Of a stretch of 64,000 nt of DNA, positions 39,167 through 48,138 are shown piece after piece. The first letter of the stretch is position 1. The number at the start of each line of letters is the position of its first letter. The position numbers and the translations under genes are program-made. The notes below the pieces were generated by a model, which ran no database searches, was not told where the DNA came from, and saw only the letters and a list, made by a program, of their open reading frames with translations. The DNA comes from a virus: the IMG/VR virus record IMGVR_UViG_3300033141_003979, positions 1-64,000 of that record. One strand, 5' to 3'.

Positions 39167-42100
39167 TATGGTATATCTTCCCAATAAGATTGATCTGTGT
39201 TATCACTATCCCAATCATCGTCAACCGCAGCATCGGGATCAAAAGTTTCACTAATGACGCGAGATTCAAAAGAAAAATCCATCGTCATTAGACCCATGAA
39301 CTCTGGATCTGGAGGTTCATCTGGAATCCCATCACTCTCAGTTGCATTATTAACAACAGCTCCAAGTCTTTCGCAAATCTCAACCTTCCATTTTTCTTCA
39401 CTATTTAGAATCTGAATATGAGCGAATGAAATCAAACGGATTGGATCTGATAAGTAATCATGATTCGCTGCCATGCCAGCATGATAATAGGACCGGTATC
39501 CACCAACCCTATACTGCCTACAACTAATAATCGAAGCATGTCTACCTAGTGGGGATGCACCAATATTAGGCCACCCATCATCTGCATGACTACCATCATC
39601 GAGGAACCCACAGTGACGATCACCTCCAAGTCCTATACCATTATGGGCTAACCATTGACGCACATTATACTCCCTAGCCGCACATCTCCGCCAAAAATCT
39701 GGCTTATAGATCTGAATAGTGGTTGATTCAGCAGGGATAACATCATCGACCTCTACTTTCTTTTCCCCAGCGTTCCAATACCAAACCTGTTCATTTCCAT
39801 CTATCTCATCTGCACTGAATACTTCCTCCATGACCGTTCTTGAAGCGGTGATAAGAGAGTTATCACGAGCTACAGCCCCAGGCTTTAAAGCACCCCCATC
39901 TGAATTCAAAAAGGGTTTGCGTGACCTCATCCTGGTGCCATCTACATCGTCAATGGCTTCCCATTGCGTATCCCCAACTCCTATTTCATCTAACAGTTCA
40001 ATCCAGAAACACATCCCGTCATAATCGCACCATTTATCACCCTGCCCGGCCTCTCCGTGAAAAATGGGTGTTTCTGATACAAGACAATAGTAATCAATAT
40101 TGGGGTCTGTTCGATCTGTAAATATATCTTCAACAAACGTCCTGAAGATATGACCTGCATTTATAGCCTCTTCTGGAGTACTATGTATTGAACTACCAGA
40201 TTCGTAGAAGTACATGAAGTGATTAGCCTCAACGGTATCATCATTACAAGTCTCCCAAGCAATTTTGACATAAGTATCTGTGACTTCTTCGACTAGAAAA
40301 TGCCCAACAACATCACCTTCACCATCAGCAGCCGTTCTAACCTCAACCATATCCCATCTATTGACAAAGGAAGTAAGGTCGCCTGTGTAGTTAAATATAT
40401 TATGAGTGTCAACAGAATCAATTTCCATTGAATCCTGATCATCTACTGTATTACCACCAACCAACGGCTTACTCAGTTGATTGATCACCAGCCCATAAGC
40501 AATAGTATCTAATTTACACCCCCCGAAAGTCCAATTTGGATCTCGCTTGTGGCGAATGTCAATAACGATAAACCTGATATTATCCATATCAAAGGTGTGG
40601 CAAAGTGAAGCTCGTTGAACAAGGTATCTAATATTTTCAGTTGTAGAGAAATCTTTTCCATCTGATAATGCTTGACAAAAATGGATAGTAGTTCCGCCTA
40701 TATATTTTACAAATGAATATTCACAAACAGACTCATCTGTTTCGTCCAAATACCTAATACATTGACCAGGATAAAGACCATACTTTGAAACTGTTGGAAA
40801 TCCGTAACTACCGTCTATTGTAGCCTCTGCGCTACTATCATCACCAATTACAACTTCATCATCTGACGGATAAGAGCCAGAAGTGTATTCAATTACAAGC
40901 TGATATGTACCTGTCCCATCCTGTCTTTCGTCGTGCAGTAATGTACCAACCCCATCTATCCCCCATGTCACGCCCTCTCCCTGTGTTAAATTCCCTGTAT
41001 AAGCATCATAAGTAATTTGAAACTCAGGTGGACTTGTATCAACTAAGGTAACATCAGATCCATCTGTATGTGCCCCCTCATAATTATTCCCCATATGAAG
41101 ATCTGGAAGCGGAGTCATTTCTTTGTAAACTCTCAGCGCAGTAGGAACCATATAAGCGTTTAAGGCATCGTCATAATTGCCACCACCTACACAATTAGCG
41201 TTATTTACAAGAAAATCATGGTCTGAAAATATATGGGCAGCAGGATACTTATTATATAATTCAAACTGTTGCCAGTAATTAGATAGCTGTGAACCTCGCC
41301 TTTCATAGACTATATTTCGTATAACTTGTGCTTCGTCTACAGTAGCTATCTCCGGCGATATACTCCATTCATCTCCAAGCTTCCAAACAAGATCAGGAGT
41401 TTTAGCAGACATTGAGGTAAAGACATTGTGGTCTTGCTCCTGGTGATGTTCGTCAGCACCAGCAGCAACAACCATGTCACTTCGAGTACCTGGAGCTTGG
41501 AATGTCTTACAACTTGGAAGAGTACTCCAGTAATAGGCACTTGCCCCACCCTCAAGTTCATACGCCGATTGCCAGCACCCATTCTTTTGTTCAACAAGAA
41601 TATCATAATAGTATGTTTTATTTGCAGTGAGACCTGTTATGGGAACGATTGCCGTGAAGTCTTTGGAATAGCCCTTTGGATCTGTAGCGGTTATTGCCGT
41701 GGCAGAACTTGTGTCGGTGTCTCCTGAATTGGTTTTTACGTCTCCCTCTACCGTACCATATCGTATTCTTACACTACTGGCTTCACTAATTCGTAGCCAT
41801 ATTCTAAGTTCTGTCGAAGACACACAGGCAACTAGCGGCTCATGTGTGACAAAGGCATCTCCTGTTGCCCCACTTATCACTTCTGCATAACAATCAGATA
41901 TTCTATATCCAGAAAAATCTTGCGCACTAGCTCGTATATATCCATAAGCTTCTTTTATTTGCGCCCACGACCAAGCACCATCCCCTTCTGGGTCATTTAC
42001 GGCAAGGAAATAAAAATCTGCCCATACCGCATCTCCAACTTCCCCTCCTGGACTGAACCCACTTGATTTCGGGGTGCTTGCTACTCCAAGACCTTCCTTG

Positions 42101-43998
42101 CGAATAAACGGCACACATTCGTAATGACTAGTATCATATTGCTGACCCCGCCAAAATACCCTTTTAGCTTTTGGGTCTCCCAATGTCTCATCAGGATCTT
42201 CAAAGGCAAGAAGCATTCCCGATCTGTCTGTAGAGTCGTCACTTTCTTTTTTAACTTCAACGAAGGTAAGATCACTGCTATCAGTCACAACCTCTAGTGC
42301 CCCTTCAGCATCGTCTATCCAATCGGCTGCCGTCTCCCACGTACCCGCAGCGATCATTACATTGTCTATATAAAGTTTTCGGGCGCTAACACCTAATTGT
42401 TGTAAGTTTGTAATAGAGCCACCAAAATAAAGTTTATCGAGGGTTTTTGATGCACCTTCATCCGCCTCCTGTACGGCTCCTACAACCCCATTATCCGTAA
42501 ATCGCCATCCGCAGGTGTTTGTCCCTTTACGATAAAACTCAACCCTATGCCATTCACCCGTAGCAAAAGCTACGTCGTTTCCTACTTGAACTCCATTATG
42601 TTCAAGATATATCTTCCCATCAATTGTGGTGATAACTTCTATATACTCAGAATCATCAGCGATGCGACACTGAAAAATTATTTTCTCATTATGTGTCGTT
42701 GCAAAATTGAGATAAAGCCGAAATGAACCAATTATATCAGCTGTATCAAAATTCCCATCATATTTCAGTCTTGAACGGGCTACAATGTCATCCTTATACT
42801 CAAACTCGCAGTATGTGCCAGAGCGTCCTCCGATACCAGAAGCATCTGCATCTATAGAAGAGTTAGAGCCTACGACAGAAGGAACATAAACAACATTTGA
42901 ATTGTCTGTATGTCCAGTAATATCTACGCCAGGGAGGAGGTTTATATCGGCTTCCTCAAAAGACTCCCTGAATATAATTTTATTCCCATTGGTAGGCACA
43001 TAGCCGGGGAGAACTCGTTCATCTGCTCCACCGCCAAGCCACTCGTTAGGTTCAAGAATTTGTTTTCTACAACCAAAGGTTACAAACGTTTTTCCACCAC
43101 CAGACATTATGGCTTCTTCATAAAAAGGTGAAGGACTCGGTGAAACACTAGGACTAAGTGATAGACTGATTGACGGGGATAGGCTTAGTGATATAGACGG
43201 ACTCAAACTTGCCGATGGACTAATTGATGGCGACATACTTGGTGAAATACTCAAACTAATTGATGAAGATATACTAGCTGACAGGCTCAATGACGGCGAT
43301 ATACTTGCACTAATTGATGGTGATATACTTGGACTTGGTGAACCTAGGAGGGCATTTAAGGCTATTTGATAGCCATGCCATTCTGCACCAGTAACATGCC
43401 CATCATAATCAACCGTACCAGAATACGTGTCTATATTTGCTTGTGCTTTAGATCCCATGCAGATATTACCATCCTGCCTGAATACTGCCTCGTGAGTTGT
43501 AGAGCCAGCCTCTACGGTTACATCGGCATCTGTAGCTGCTGCATTAGTCAACGCAGTAGCTACAATAATCAAAGTATCAGTTTCTGTTGTTGTTATATCA
43601 CTACATGTTGCAGTACCAGCAGCATCTATAGTATCATCGCTCTTCGCAGATGAAACATCAATAAGATCCCCTTGTCTTGTTCCTTCTATTCGGAGAATAG
43701 CCCCTCCCCAACCTCCTTGCCCACTCAAACCTGTCCAAGTATAGTTTGCCCCTTCACCTGAAGCACTAGTAATATACTTATAACAAATTACTGAAGATAA
43801 ATCTCTACCAGTAGTGGTATTCTGTTGATAGAGTTGTGTCCATCCTACCGGTATGCCAATTGCTGGAGTATCATCTCCCCTCGAAACACAGGCAATCAGT
43901 AAATCGTTGTCTTGCAGATCAGCAGGTTTATTTATAACAAAACTAGCGGCGGCAACAGTATCATTTTGTGTACTAGTTTTATATTCTGGAGATGCCAT
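39166..43998 (-). CDS. Large virion appendage protein with PhoD-like phosphatase domain
   Basis: 1610 residues. Residues 1-215: beta domain starting NKPADLQDNDLLIACVSRGD. About 219-291: (Ser-X)n tract. About 320-560: LamG-like domain (GEWHRVEFYRKGTNTCGWRF). About 740-840: fibronectin-like region (AIVPITGLTANKTYYYDILV). From ~840: PhoD-like metallophosphatase elements, AAGADEHHQEQDHN, DLVWKLGDEWS, HIFSDHDFLVNNAN (~926), FIVIDIRHKRDP and NGIGLGGDRHCGFL (~1461). PhoD enzymes are phosphodiesterases/alkaline phosphatases; on a tail this may cleave teichoic-, phospholipid- or glycan-phosphate bonds. A ~300-residue insertion splits the catalytic motifs, so activity needs proof. Confidence 0.7.
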   Translation of the reverse strand: MASPEYKTSTQNDTVAAASFVINKPADLQDNDLLIACVSRGDDTPAIGIPVGWTQLYQQNTTTGRDLSSVICYKYITSASGEGANYTWTGLSGQGGWGGAILRIEGTRQGDLIDVSSAKSDDTIDAAGTATCSDITTTETDTLIIVATALTNAAATDADVTVEAGSTTHEAVFRQDGNICMGSKAQANIDTYSGTVDYDGHVTGAEWHGYQIALNALLGSPSPSISPSISASISPSLSLSASISSSISLSISPSMSPSISPSASLSPSISLSLSPSISLSLSPSVSPSPSPFYEEAIMSGGGKTFVTFGCRKQILEPNEWLGGGADERVLPGYVPTNGNKIIFRESFEEADINLLPGVDITGHTDNSNVVYVPSVVGSNSSIDADASGIGGRSGTYCEFEYKDDIVARSRLKYDGNFDTADIIGSFRLYLNFATTHNEKIIFQCRIADDSEYIEVITTIDGKIYLEHNGVQVGNDVAFATGEWHRVEFYRKGTNTCGWRFTDNGVVGAVQEADEGASKTLDKLYFGGSITNLQQLGVSARKLYIDNVMIAAGTWETAADWIDDAEGALEVVTDSSDLTFVEVKKESDDSTDRSGMLLAFEDPDETLGDPKAKRVFWRGQQYDTSHYECVPFIRKEGLGVASTPKSSGFSPGGEVGDAVWADFYFLAVNDPEGDGAWSWAQIKEAYGYIRASAQDFSGYRISDCYAEVISGATGDAFVTHEPLVACVSSTELRIWLRISEASSVRIRYGTVEGDVKTNSGDTDTSSATAITATDPKGYSKDFTAIVPITGLTANKTYYYDILVEQKNGCWQSAYELEGGASAYYWSTLPSCKTFQAPGTRSDMVVAAGADEHHQEQDHNVFTSMSAKTPDLVWKLGDEWSISPEIATVDEAQVIRNIVYERRGSQLSNYWQQFELYNKYPAAHIFSDHDFLVNNANCVGGGNYDDALNAYMVPTALRVYKEMTPLPDLHMGNNYEGAHTDGSDVTLVDTSPPEFQITYDAYTGNLTQGEGVTWGIDGVGTLLHDERQDGTGTYQLVIEYTSGSYPSDDEVVIGDDSSAEATIDGSYGFPTVSKYGLYPGQCIRYLDETDESVCEYSFVKYIGGTTIHFCQALSDGKDFSTTENIRYLVQRASLCHTFDMDNIRFIVIDIRHKRDPNWTFGGCKLDTIAYGLVINQLSKPLVGGNTVDDQDSMEIDSVDTHNIFNYTGDLTSFVNRWDMVEVRTAADGEGDVVGHFLVEEVTDTYVKIAWETCNDDTVEANHFMYFYESGSSIHSTPEEAINAGHIFRTFVEDIFTDRTDPNIDYYCLVSETPIFHGEAGQGDKWCDYDGMCFWIELLDEIGVGDTQWEAIDDVDGTRMRSRKPFLNSDGGALKPGAVARDNSLITASRTVMEEVFSADEIDGNEQVWYWNAGEKKVEVDDVIPAESTTIQIYKPDFWRRCAAREYNVRQWLAHNGIGLGGDRHCGFLDDGSHADDGWPNIGASPLGRHASIISCRQYRVGGYRSYYHAGMAANHDYLSDPIRLISFAHIQILNSEEKWKVEICERLGAVVNNATESDGIPDEPPDPEFMGLMTMDFSFESRVISETFDPDAAVDDDWDSDNTDQSYWEDIP
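43122..43340 (-). repeat. (Ser-X)n tract, about 73 codons
   Basis: Alternating Ser-X linker between the N-terminal beta domain and the LamG-like domain of the PhoD-containing protein. Same dipeptide rule as the tract at 37700. Confidence 0.88.
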
Positions 43999-44001
43999 TA
44001 G

Positions 44002-44415
44002 TTAATCATCCAAGCTAAGGTTGCAATCCCCAGCATCTAATATGAGTTGATCGTCTTCAGTAATTATAACACCGCCCGTAATAGTTCCCCCAATTAAAAA
44101 ATCCCCGTTACTAGGATCAGGATGGTTCCACAAACCAACATAAGGAATAGAAACCCCACCATTCCAATCCCCTCCAGCAGCTTGCGGAAAAGTAATTGCT
44201 GCCCCATTATCAGATGTTCCTGCTGCCCATGCGTTCCAATTTGCAGCAATCACCTGCACACGATCATAAGCATTTTCTTCAGTTATTTCATTTGAACCAT
44301 CATTTCCAGGTGTTGCTGAATGCAAAGCAATGTAGATGTCATCAGTTTCGAATCCATAATTAACTTTACCTAGTAAATGATTTAAAAATGCTTCCTGTAA
44401 ATATTCACCTAACAT
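44002..44415 (-). CDS. Small tail-fibre-type beta protein (137 aa)
   Basis: The phrases IYIALHSATPGNDGSNEITE, NGAAITFPQAAGGDWNGGVS and FLIGGTITGGVIITEDDQL, with DAGDCNLSL, follow a pattern common to small phage tail-fibre/appendage proteins (YIALHTxDP…W…AAIxFPxAxG…). Probably a compact beta-sandwich bound to fibres. It lies between two Ser-X proteins. Confidence 0.7.
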   Translation of the reverse strand: MLGEYLQEAFLNHLLGKVNYGFETDDIYIALHSATPGNDGSNEITEENAYDRVQVIAANWNAWAAGTSDNGAAITFPQAAGGDWNGGVSIPYVGLWNHPDPSNGDFLIGGTITGGVIITEDDQLILDAGDCNLSLDD

Positions 44416-44424
44416 AGTATCCTC

Positions 44425-45564
44425 CTAACACCGTACCAATTCCATATCTGTTTCAAAAGCCATACTTGTTGTCAAAGACGATTCAAAAGCAATGATCTTC
44501 AATATCCTTGAAGTTGCCGGCGAAGGACTCGGCGAAGCCGACACGCTCAAGGATATTGAAGGGCTAATACTTAGCGAAATAGACGGGGAAATGCTCAGAG
44601 ATATTGATGTTGAAGGAGACAGAGAAATGCTTGCACTTGGCGATATGCTCGAACTTGGACTGACTGATGGGCTAATTGATAGACTGATACTAGGTGACAG
44701 GCTCAAGGAAATAGAAGCAGAAGGAGAGACCGAAGGGCTAATACTTAATGATATACTTGCTGATGGAGAAACCGAAGCAGATATTGATAAGCTTACCGAT
44801 GGAGAAATACTTGCACTCAAACTAGCAGACGGGCTTATACTTGCACTCGGACTGAGTGATGGAGAAACACTCGCACTAAACGATGCTGATGGAGAAATAC
44901 TTGCACTCGGACTCACAGACGGCGAAATGCTTGCGCTCAGACTTGCCGATGAAGAAACTGATGGACTGATTGATGCTGATGGACTGACCGAGGCAGAAAT
45001 ACTTGGTGAAATGCTTAGCGATATACTTGCCGATGGACTGATCGATGGACTAATACTTGCCGATGGAGAAATCGAAGGGCTTATGCTCAAACTTATGCTT
45101 GCGCTTAATGATGGAGATATACTAGCAGATGGAGATACTGAAGCTGATGGACTGATTCCGGTGATGCGTAATACCACATCCTGAACATATTCAATAGGGG
45201 CAGGACTCGGACTTGGTGATGGTGATGGGGATATTGAAAGGCTCACTGAAGCTGAAAGAGATGGAGAAAGACTTGCCGATGGGCTGATTGATGGACTAAT
45301 ACTTGGTGAAATACTAGGACTGATTGACGCCGAAATGCTCGGGCTAACACTTGAAGATATTGAAGGGCTGAGGCTTGCACTTGGTGAAATGCTTGCTGAA
45401 ATGCTTGGGCTGATTGATGGGCTCAAACTAGCTGACGGACTGATACCAGAGATACGTAATACAACATCCTGAACATACTCGGTTGTTGCTTCATCTCTCG
45501 GAATCCCTCTAGTTGGAACTCCACGTCCTGGTAACCCTCTTTTTGGTACTCCTCTAGTCCCCAT
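44425..45564 (-). CDS. Almost entirely (Ser-X)n protein with duplicated linker motif
   Basis: 379 residues. Short basic start ([20 protein letters not shown]), then [14 protein letters not shown] followed by a ~75-residue Ser-X tract, then a second copy [14 protein letters not shown] and a ~215-residue tract, ending with [20 protein letters not shown]. Hence two repeat units, each a 14-residue cap plus Ser tract. No globular domain large enough for catalysis. Most likely a fibrous surface protein or an acceptor for modification. Confidence 0.6.
   Translation of the reverse strand: MGTRGVPKRGLPGRGVPTRGIPRDEATTEYVQDVVLRISGISPSASLSPSISPSISASISPSASLSPSISSSVSPSISASISPSISPSISPSISPSASLSPSLSASVSLSISPSPSPSPSPAPIEYVQDVVLRITGISPSASVSPSASISPSLSASISLSISPSISPSASISPSISPSASISLSISPSISASVSPSASISPSVSSSASLSASISPSVSPSASISPSASFSASVSPSLSPSASISPSASLSASISPSVSLSISASVSPSASISLSISPSVSPSASISLSLSPSISLSISPSVSPSSSISPSASISLSPSTSISLSISPSISLSISPSISLSVSASPSPSPATSRILKIIAFESSLTTSMAFETDMELVRC
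44516..45162 (-). repeat. (Ser-X)n tract, about 215 codons
   Basis: The longer of two tracts in this protein, bounded by [10 protein letters not shown] at the C-terminal side and by RITGIS on the other. Ser at almost every second codon. Confidence 0.9.
45200..45446 (-). repeat. (Ser-X)n tract, about 80 codons
   Basis: The shorter tract, following the first [14 protein letters not shown] and ending with a Pro-Ser run ([10 protein letters not shown]) before the second cap. Confidence 0.88.
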
Positions 45565-45573
45565 ACTTAACCC

Positions 45574-47421
45574 TTATAAAGTAGAAGTCATTTTAACTTG
45601 AACATATCCCAAAGATACAAATGGTATAGTATAATTATTCCATCCAGCTCCTTCACAGGCTACTTTTGTTGCTCCGTGTCTATAATCCATATCCACGTCA
45701 TCCCCTGTAGGATCATAATTATTTTGCAATAATGTCACAGTAAAGGCGCCTGTGTTAACTACTTCAGACACCATATTTTCCCCTGCATTCAATTCAAGCC
45801 GTTCAGCATCACCAGCATTCGCTATTACCCCAGTCCCTGTCCAATGCCAAGCAAATGTACGTACATTTGTCTCAGTCACAGCTGTAACATGTCCCCAACA
45901 AGTATCCCCAGGTATTGCAGGTGAAGGAGATGGGGATATTGAAGGGCTAACTGAAGGCGATAAAGATGGACTCAATGACGGTGATATACTAGGTGAAATG
46001 CTCGGGCTGATTGAGGCTGAAGGACTATATGATGCAGAGATACTTAGTGAAATGCTCAAGCTTATTGATGGGCTTATACTCGCACTTGGACTGATTGAAG
46101 GACTTAGGCTTGCACTCAGACTCGGCGATAAAGATGGTGAAATTGAAGCTGAAGGAGTAGATGGAGAATATGATGGGCTTATACTTGCCGATGGACTATA
46201 TGATGCCGATGGAGACGAAGAAATCGAAGCCGAAATCGAAGCCGAAGGGGTATCTGGTGATGGACTTGGTGATGGTGAAATCGATGGACTAATTGATGGT
46301 GAAATTGACAAACTAATTGATGGTGAAATGCTTGCAGATGGGCTTAATGATGGACTGATTGATGCCGACAATGACGGGCTTTCTTCCACAAACTCACTTG
46401 CCCCTACATCCCATCTAGCATCCGTACCAGCAGGCCTGGCATTTCCTTCTATACTAAAAGCATAAAGTGGATCAGGGGTAGTAAAGAAATTCATAGGGTT
46501 CCATGTGCCAGAAACATCATTAACTGGCGACATGCCGCAATTGCCCTCACCTAAATTATCGACACCATCCCTAGTAGATAGACTGGCCGTAGCTAAGTAA
46601 TCAGCATCTAGTGAGGCGTCCAAATCCAAACTGTTATCCCATGCAGTAGGAATTCCTCCAGCATCTAAGTCCGCTGTATCATCGTCAGCAGCGTTCCAAT
46701 CCGAAGGTACATCAATATCAACAGCAGGAAATACATCTCCCCCTATGTCCATTCCATAGCAACTAAAAATAATACCTGTGCCATCTGTTAGAGAAGAATA
46801 AAATCCTGCACCACAATCTGCCCCAGTACAACAAATACAGCCCATTGTATATCCTGCGGCCGGAGAGAATCTAAAAGCAAGATCCTCATGCCCATAGGAG
46901 ATACAAGCATAGGCCATACTGTCTTCACCAAACATCCGAAACCCCTGCGGATTTCCACCAGAAGAAACTCCATCATAGGCAATACAATGTATAAAAAACA
47001 CGAAGTCTGCGTCTTCACATCTGAAAATATGAGCACCTGTCGAACCAGTATAACTAGCACTTATTTTAACAATTCTACTATAGAAATCCTTAACTTCAAA
47101 AACAAAAACATTTGCTCCTGTATAAACAAACGTAGCTCCAGTTGCTACAGTACCAGCAAAAGGAGTAGCACAACTTGGTGAGGATTGAATCTTTCTATAG
47201 TGTGTTGCATCTACAATAGCATCTTGGAGTGCGACAGAATCATCATGTACTTGGCTATCATAGCAGTCGAGCACAAGAATACCAAGACCGGTGATATCTA
47301 CATCTGTATCAGCTTCCCAAGTGCCTAAAACACTATAATCTGGATCTCCAGCGCCAGGCAACGAACCGTTGCCTCCAGAATCATAGGTTCAAAGATATGG
47401 TGCTTGATCCCAACAAGCCAT
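45574..47421 (-). CDS. Beta-helix-like fibre protein with (Ser-X)n tract and in-frame TGA near the start
   Basis: The natural start appears to be ATG 47421 (TAATG overlap with the upstream gene), giving MACWDQAPYL and then an in-frame TGA at 47391-47389, after which the same frame continues TYDSGGNGSLPGAGDPDYSV to 45574. Alternatively, translation starts at TTG 47361, 10 bases after GGAGG (595 aa). Residues ~1-325 look like a right-handed beta-helix (YSRIVKISASYTGSTGAHIF, CIAYDGVSSGG, YACISYGHEDL), followed by a ~155-residue Ser-X tract and a ~110-residue beta domain (WHWTGTGVIANAGDAERLEL). Likely a fibre; no catalytic site recognised. Confidence 0.65.
45919..46385 (-). repeat. (Ser-X)n tract, about 155 codons
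   Basis: Alternating Ser-X with occasional Tyr, Thr and Asp (SYSPSAS, SPSTPSAS, SPDTPSAS), linking beta-helix and C-terminal domain. Confidence 0.88.
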
Positions 47422-48119
47422 TAGCTAATAAGCCCCTTTTTTGGTTCTAACATATTCAGCCCATCAAAAGCGCTAACAATGCGACCCTTAAGTTTATCCC
47501 AGAAATCAGTCTTACCAAGAGATCTGGACACCGCAGGAGTATAAACATCGTGCCTGTCAAACATCCTTACGGTGTTGACCCCTAGTGTGTCTAAATCAGC
47601 AAGGGGCACACAGAACCTACGTTTTTTAATAATATCCGTTGGATTCGCACCAATATCCCACGATCCCGTTATATCGTAGTAAGGCTCGCATAAGGCTTCT
47701 ATCTTTGGACGATCTAAGTCGGTCACGGGGACAATTAAAAAATGCCTTCTTTCTAGATTGGTCCACCCATGACCCTCTGCTTTATGAGCAATAATATCTC
47801 CGGGTCGTGGCCTTTTGTCGGTCTTCATATCTTCGTGAACAGAATATAGGTTAGGGTCAAATCCTGTTGGATAATCAATACTTTTGCTAACAAGTTTATT
47901 TATAAGGACAGAACCAGCTTTAGCAATATCTGGCGTTAATTTGTTATAGGGGCCGTTCGCATAGCCTTTGCCATCAGCGCATGGAAAGTTCTTGTCGTAA
48001 TAATATGGCTCGCCATTCCAGCCATGAGCGACAACAGGGAAATGATCTGTCAGGCTTTTCTCCTTCATAAGATAACGATTTTTATAGTAAGCAAATAAAG
48101 CTAATTCAAAGTTAGCCAT
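47421..48119 (-). CDS. Hypothetical protein (232 aa), possibly papain/amidase-like phage protein
   Basis: Starts MANFELALFAYYKNRYLMKE. Notable phrases: VVAHGWNGEPYYYDKNFPCA, TDKRPRPGDIIAHKAEGHGW, RRHFLIVPVTDLDRPKIEAL. The Cys (NFPCADGKG), the PGDIIAH phrase and a following His (RRHFLIV) would be consistent with a CHAP/NlpC-like layout, but order and spacing are not convincing. It lies between the exported hydrolase and a fibre gene. Treat as unknown structural or enzymatic protein. Confidence 0.5.
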   Translation of the reverse strand: MANFELALFAYYKNRYLMKEKSLTDHFPVVAHGWNGEPYYYDKNFPCADGKGYANGPYNKLTPDIAKAGSVLINKLVSKSIDYPTGFDPNLYSVHEDMKTDKRPRPGDIIAHKAEGHGWTNLERRHFLIVPVTDLDRPKIEALCEPYYDITGSWDIGANPTDIIKKRRFCVPLADLDTLGVNTVRMFDRHDVYTPAVSRSLGKTDFWDKLKGRIVSAFDGLNMLEPKKGLIS

Positions 48120-48138
48120 CAGTCCTCTCTTCTATAAA

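Noticed and set aside
44492-45184. 230-codon plus-strand frame
   Set aside because: Antisense shadow of the Ser-X protein at 44425-45564, for the same reason.
45752-46465. 237-codon plus-strand frame
   Set aside because: Antisense shadow of the Ser-X tract of the beta-helix-like protein.
45574-47421. Genome-wide TGA recoding (code 4) to explain the internal TGA
   Set aside because: Many genes here end in TGA within ATGA stop-start overlaps, so TGA is used as a stop.
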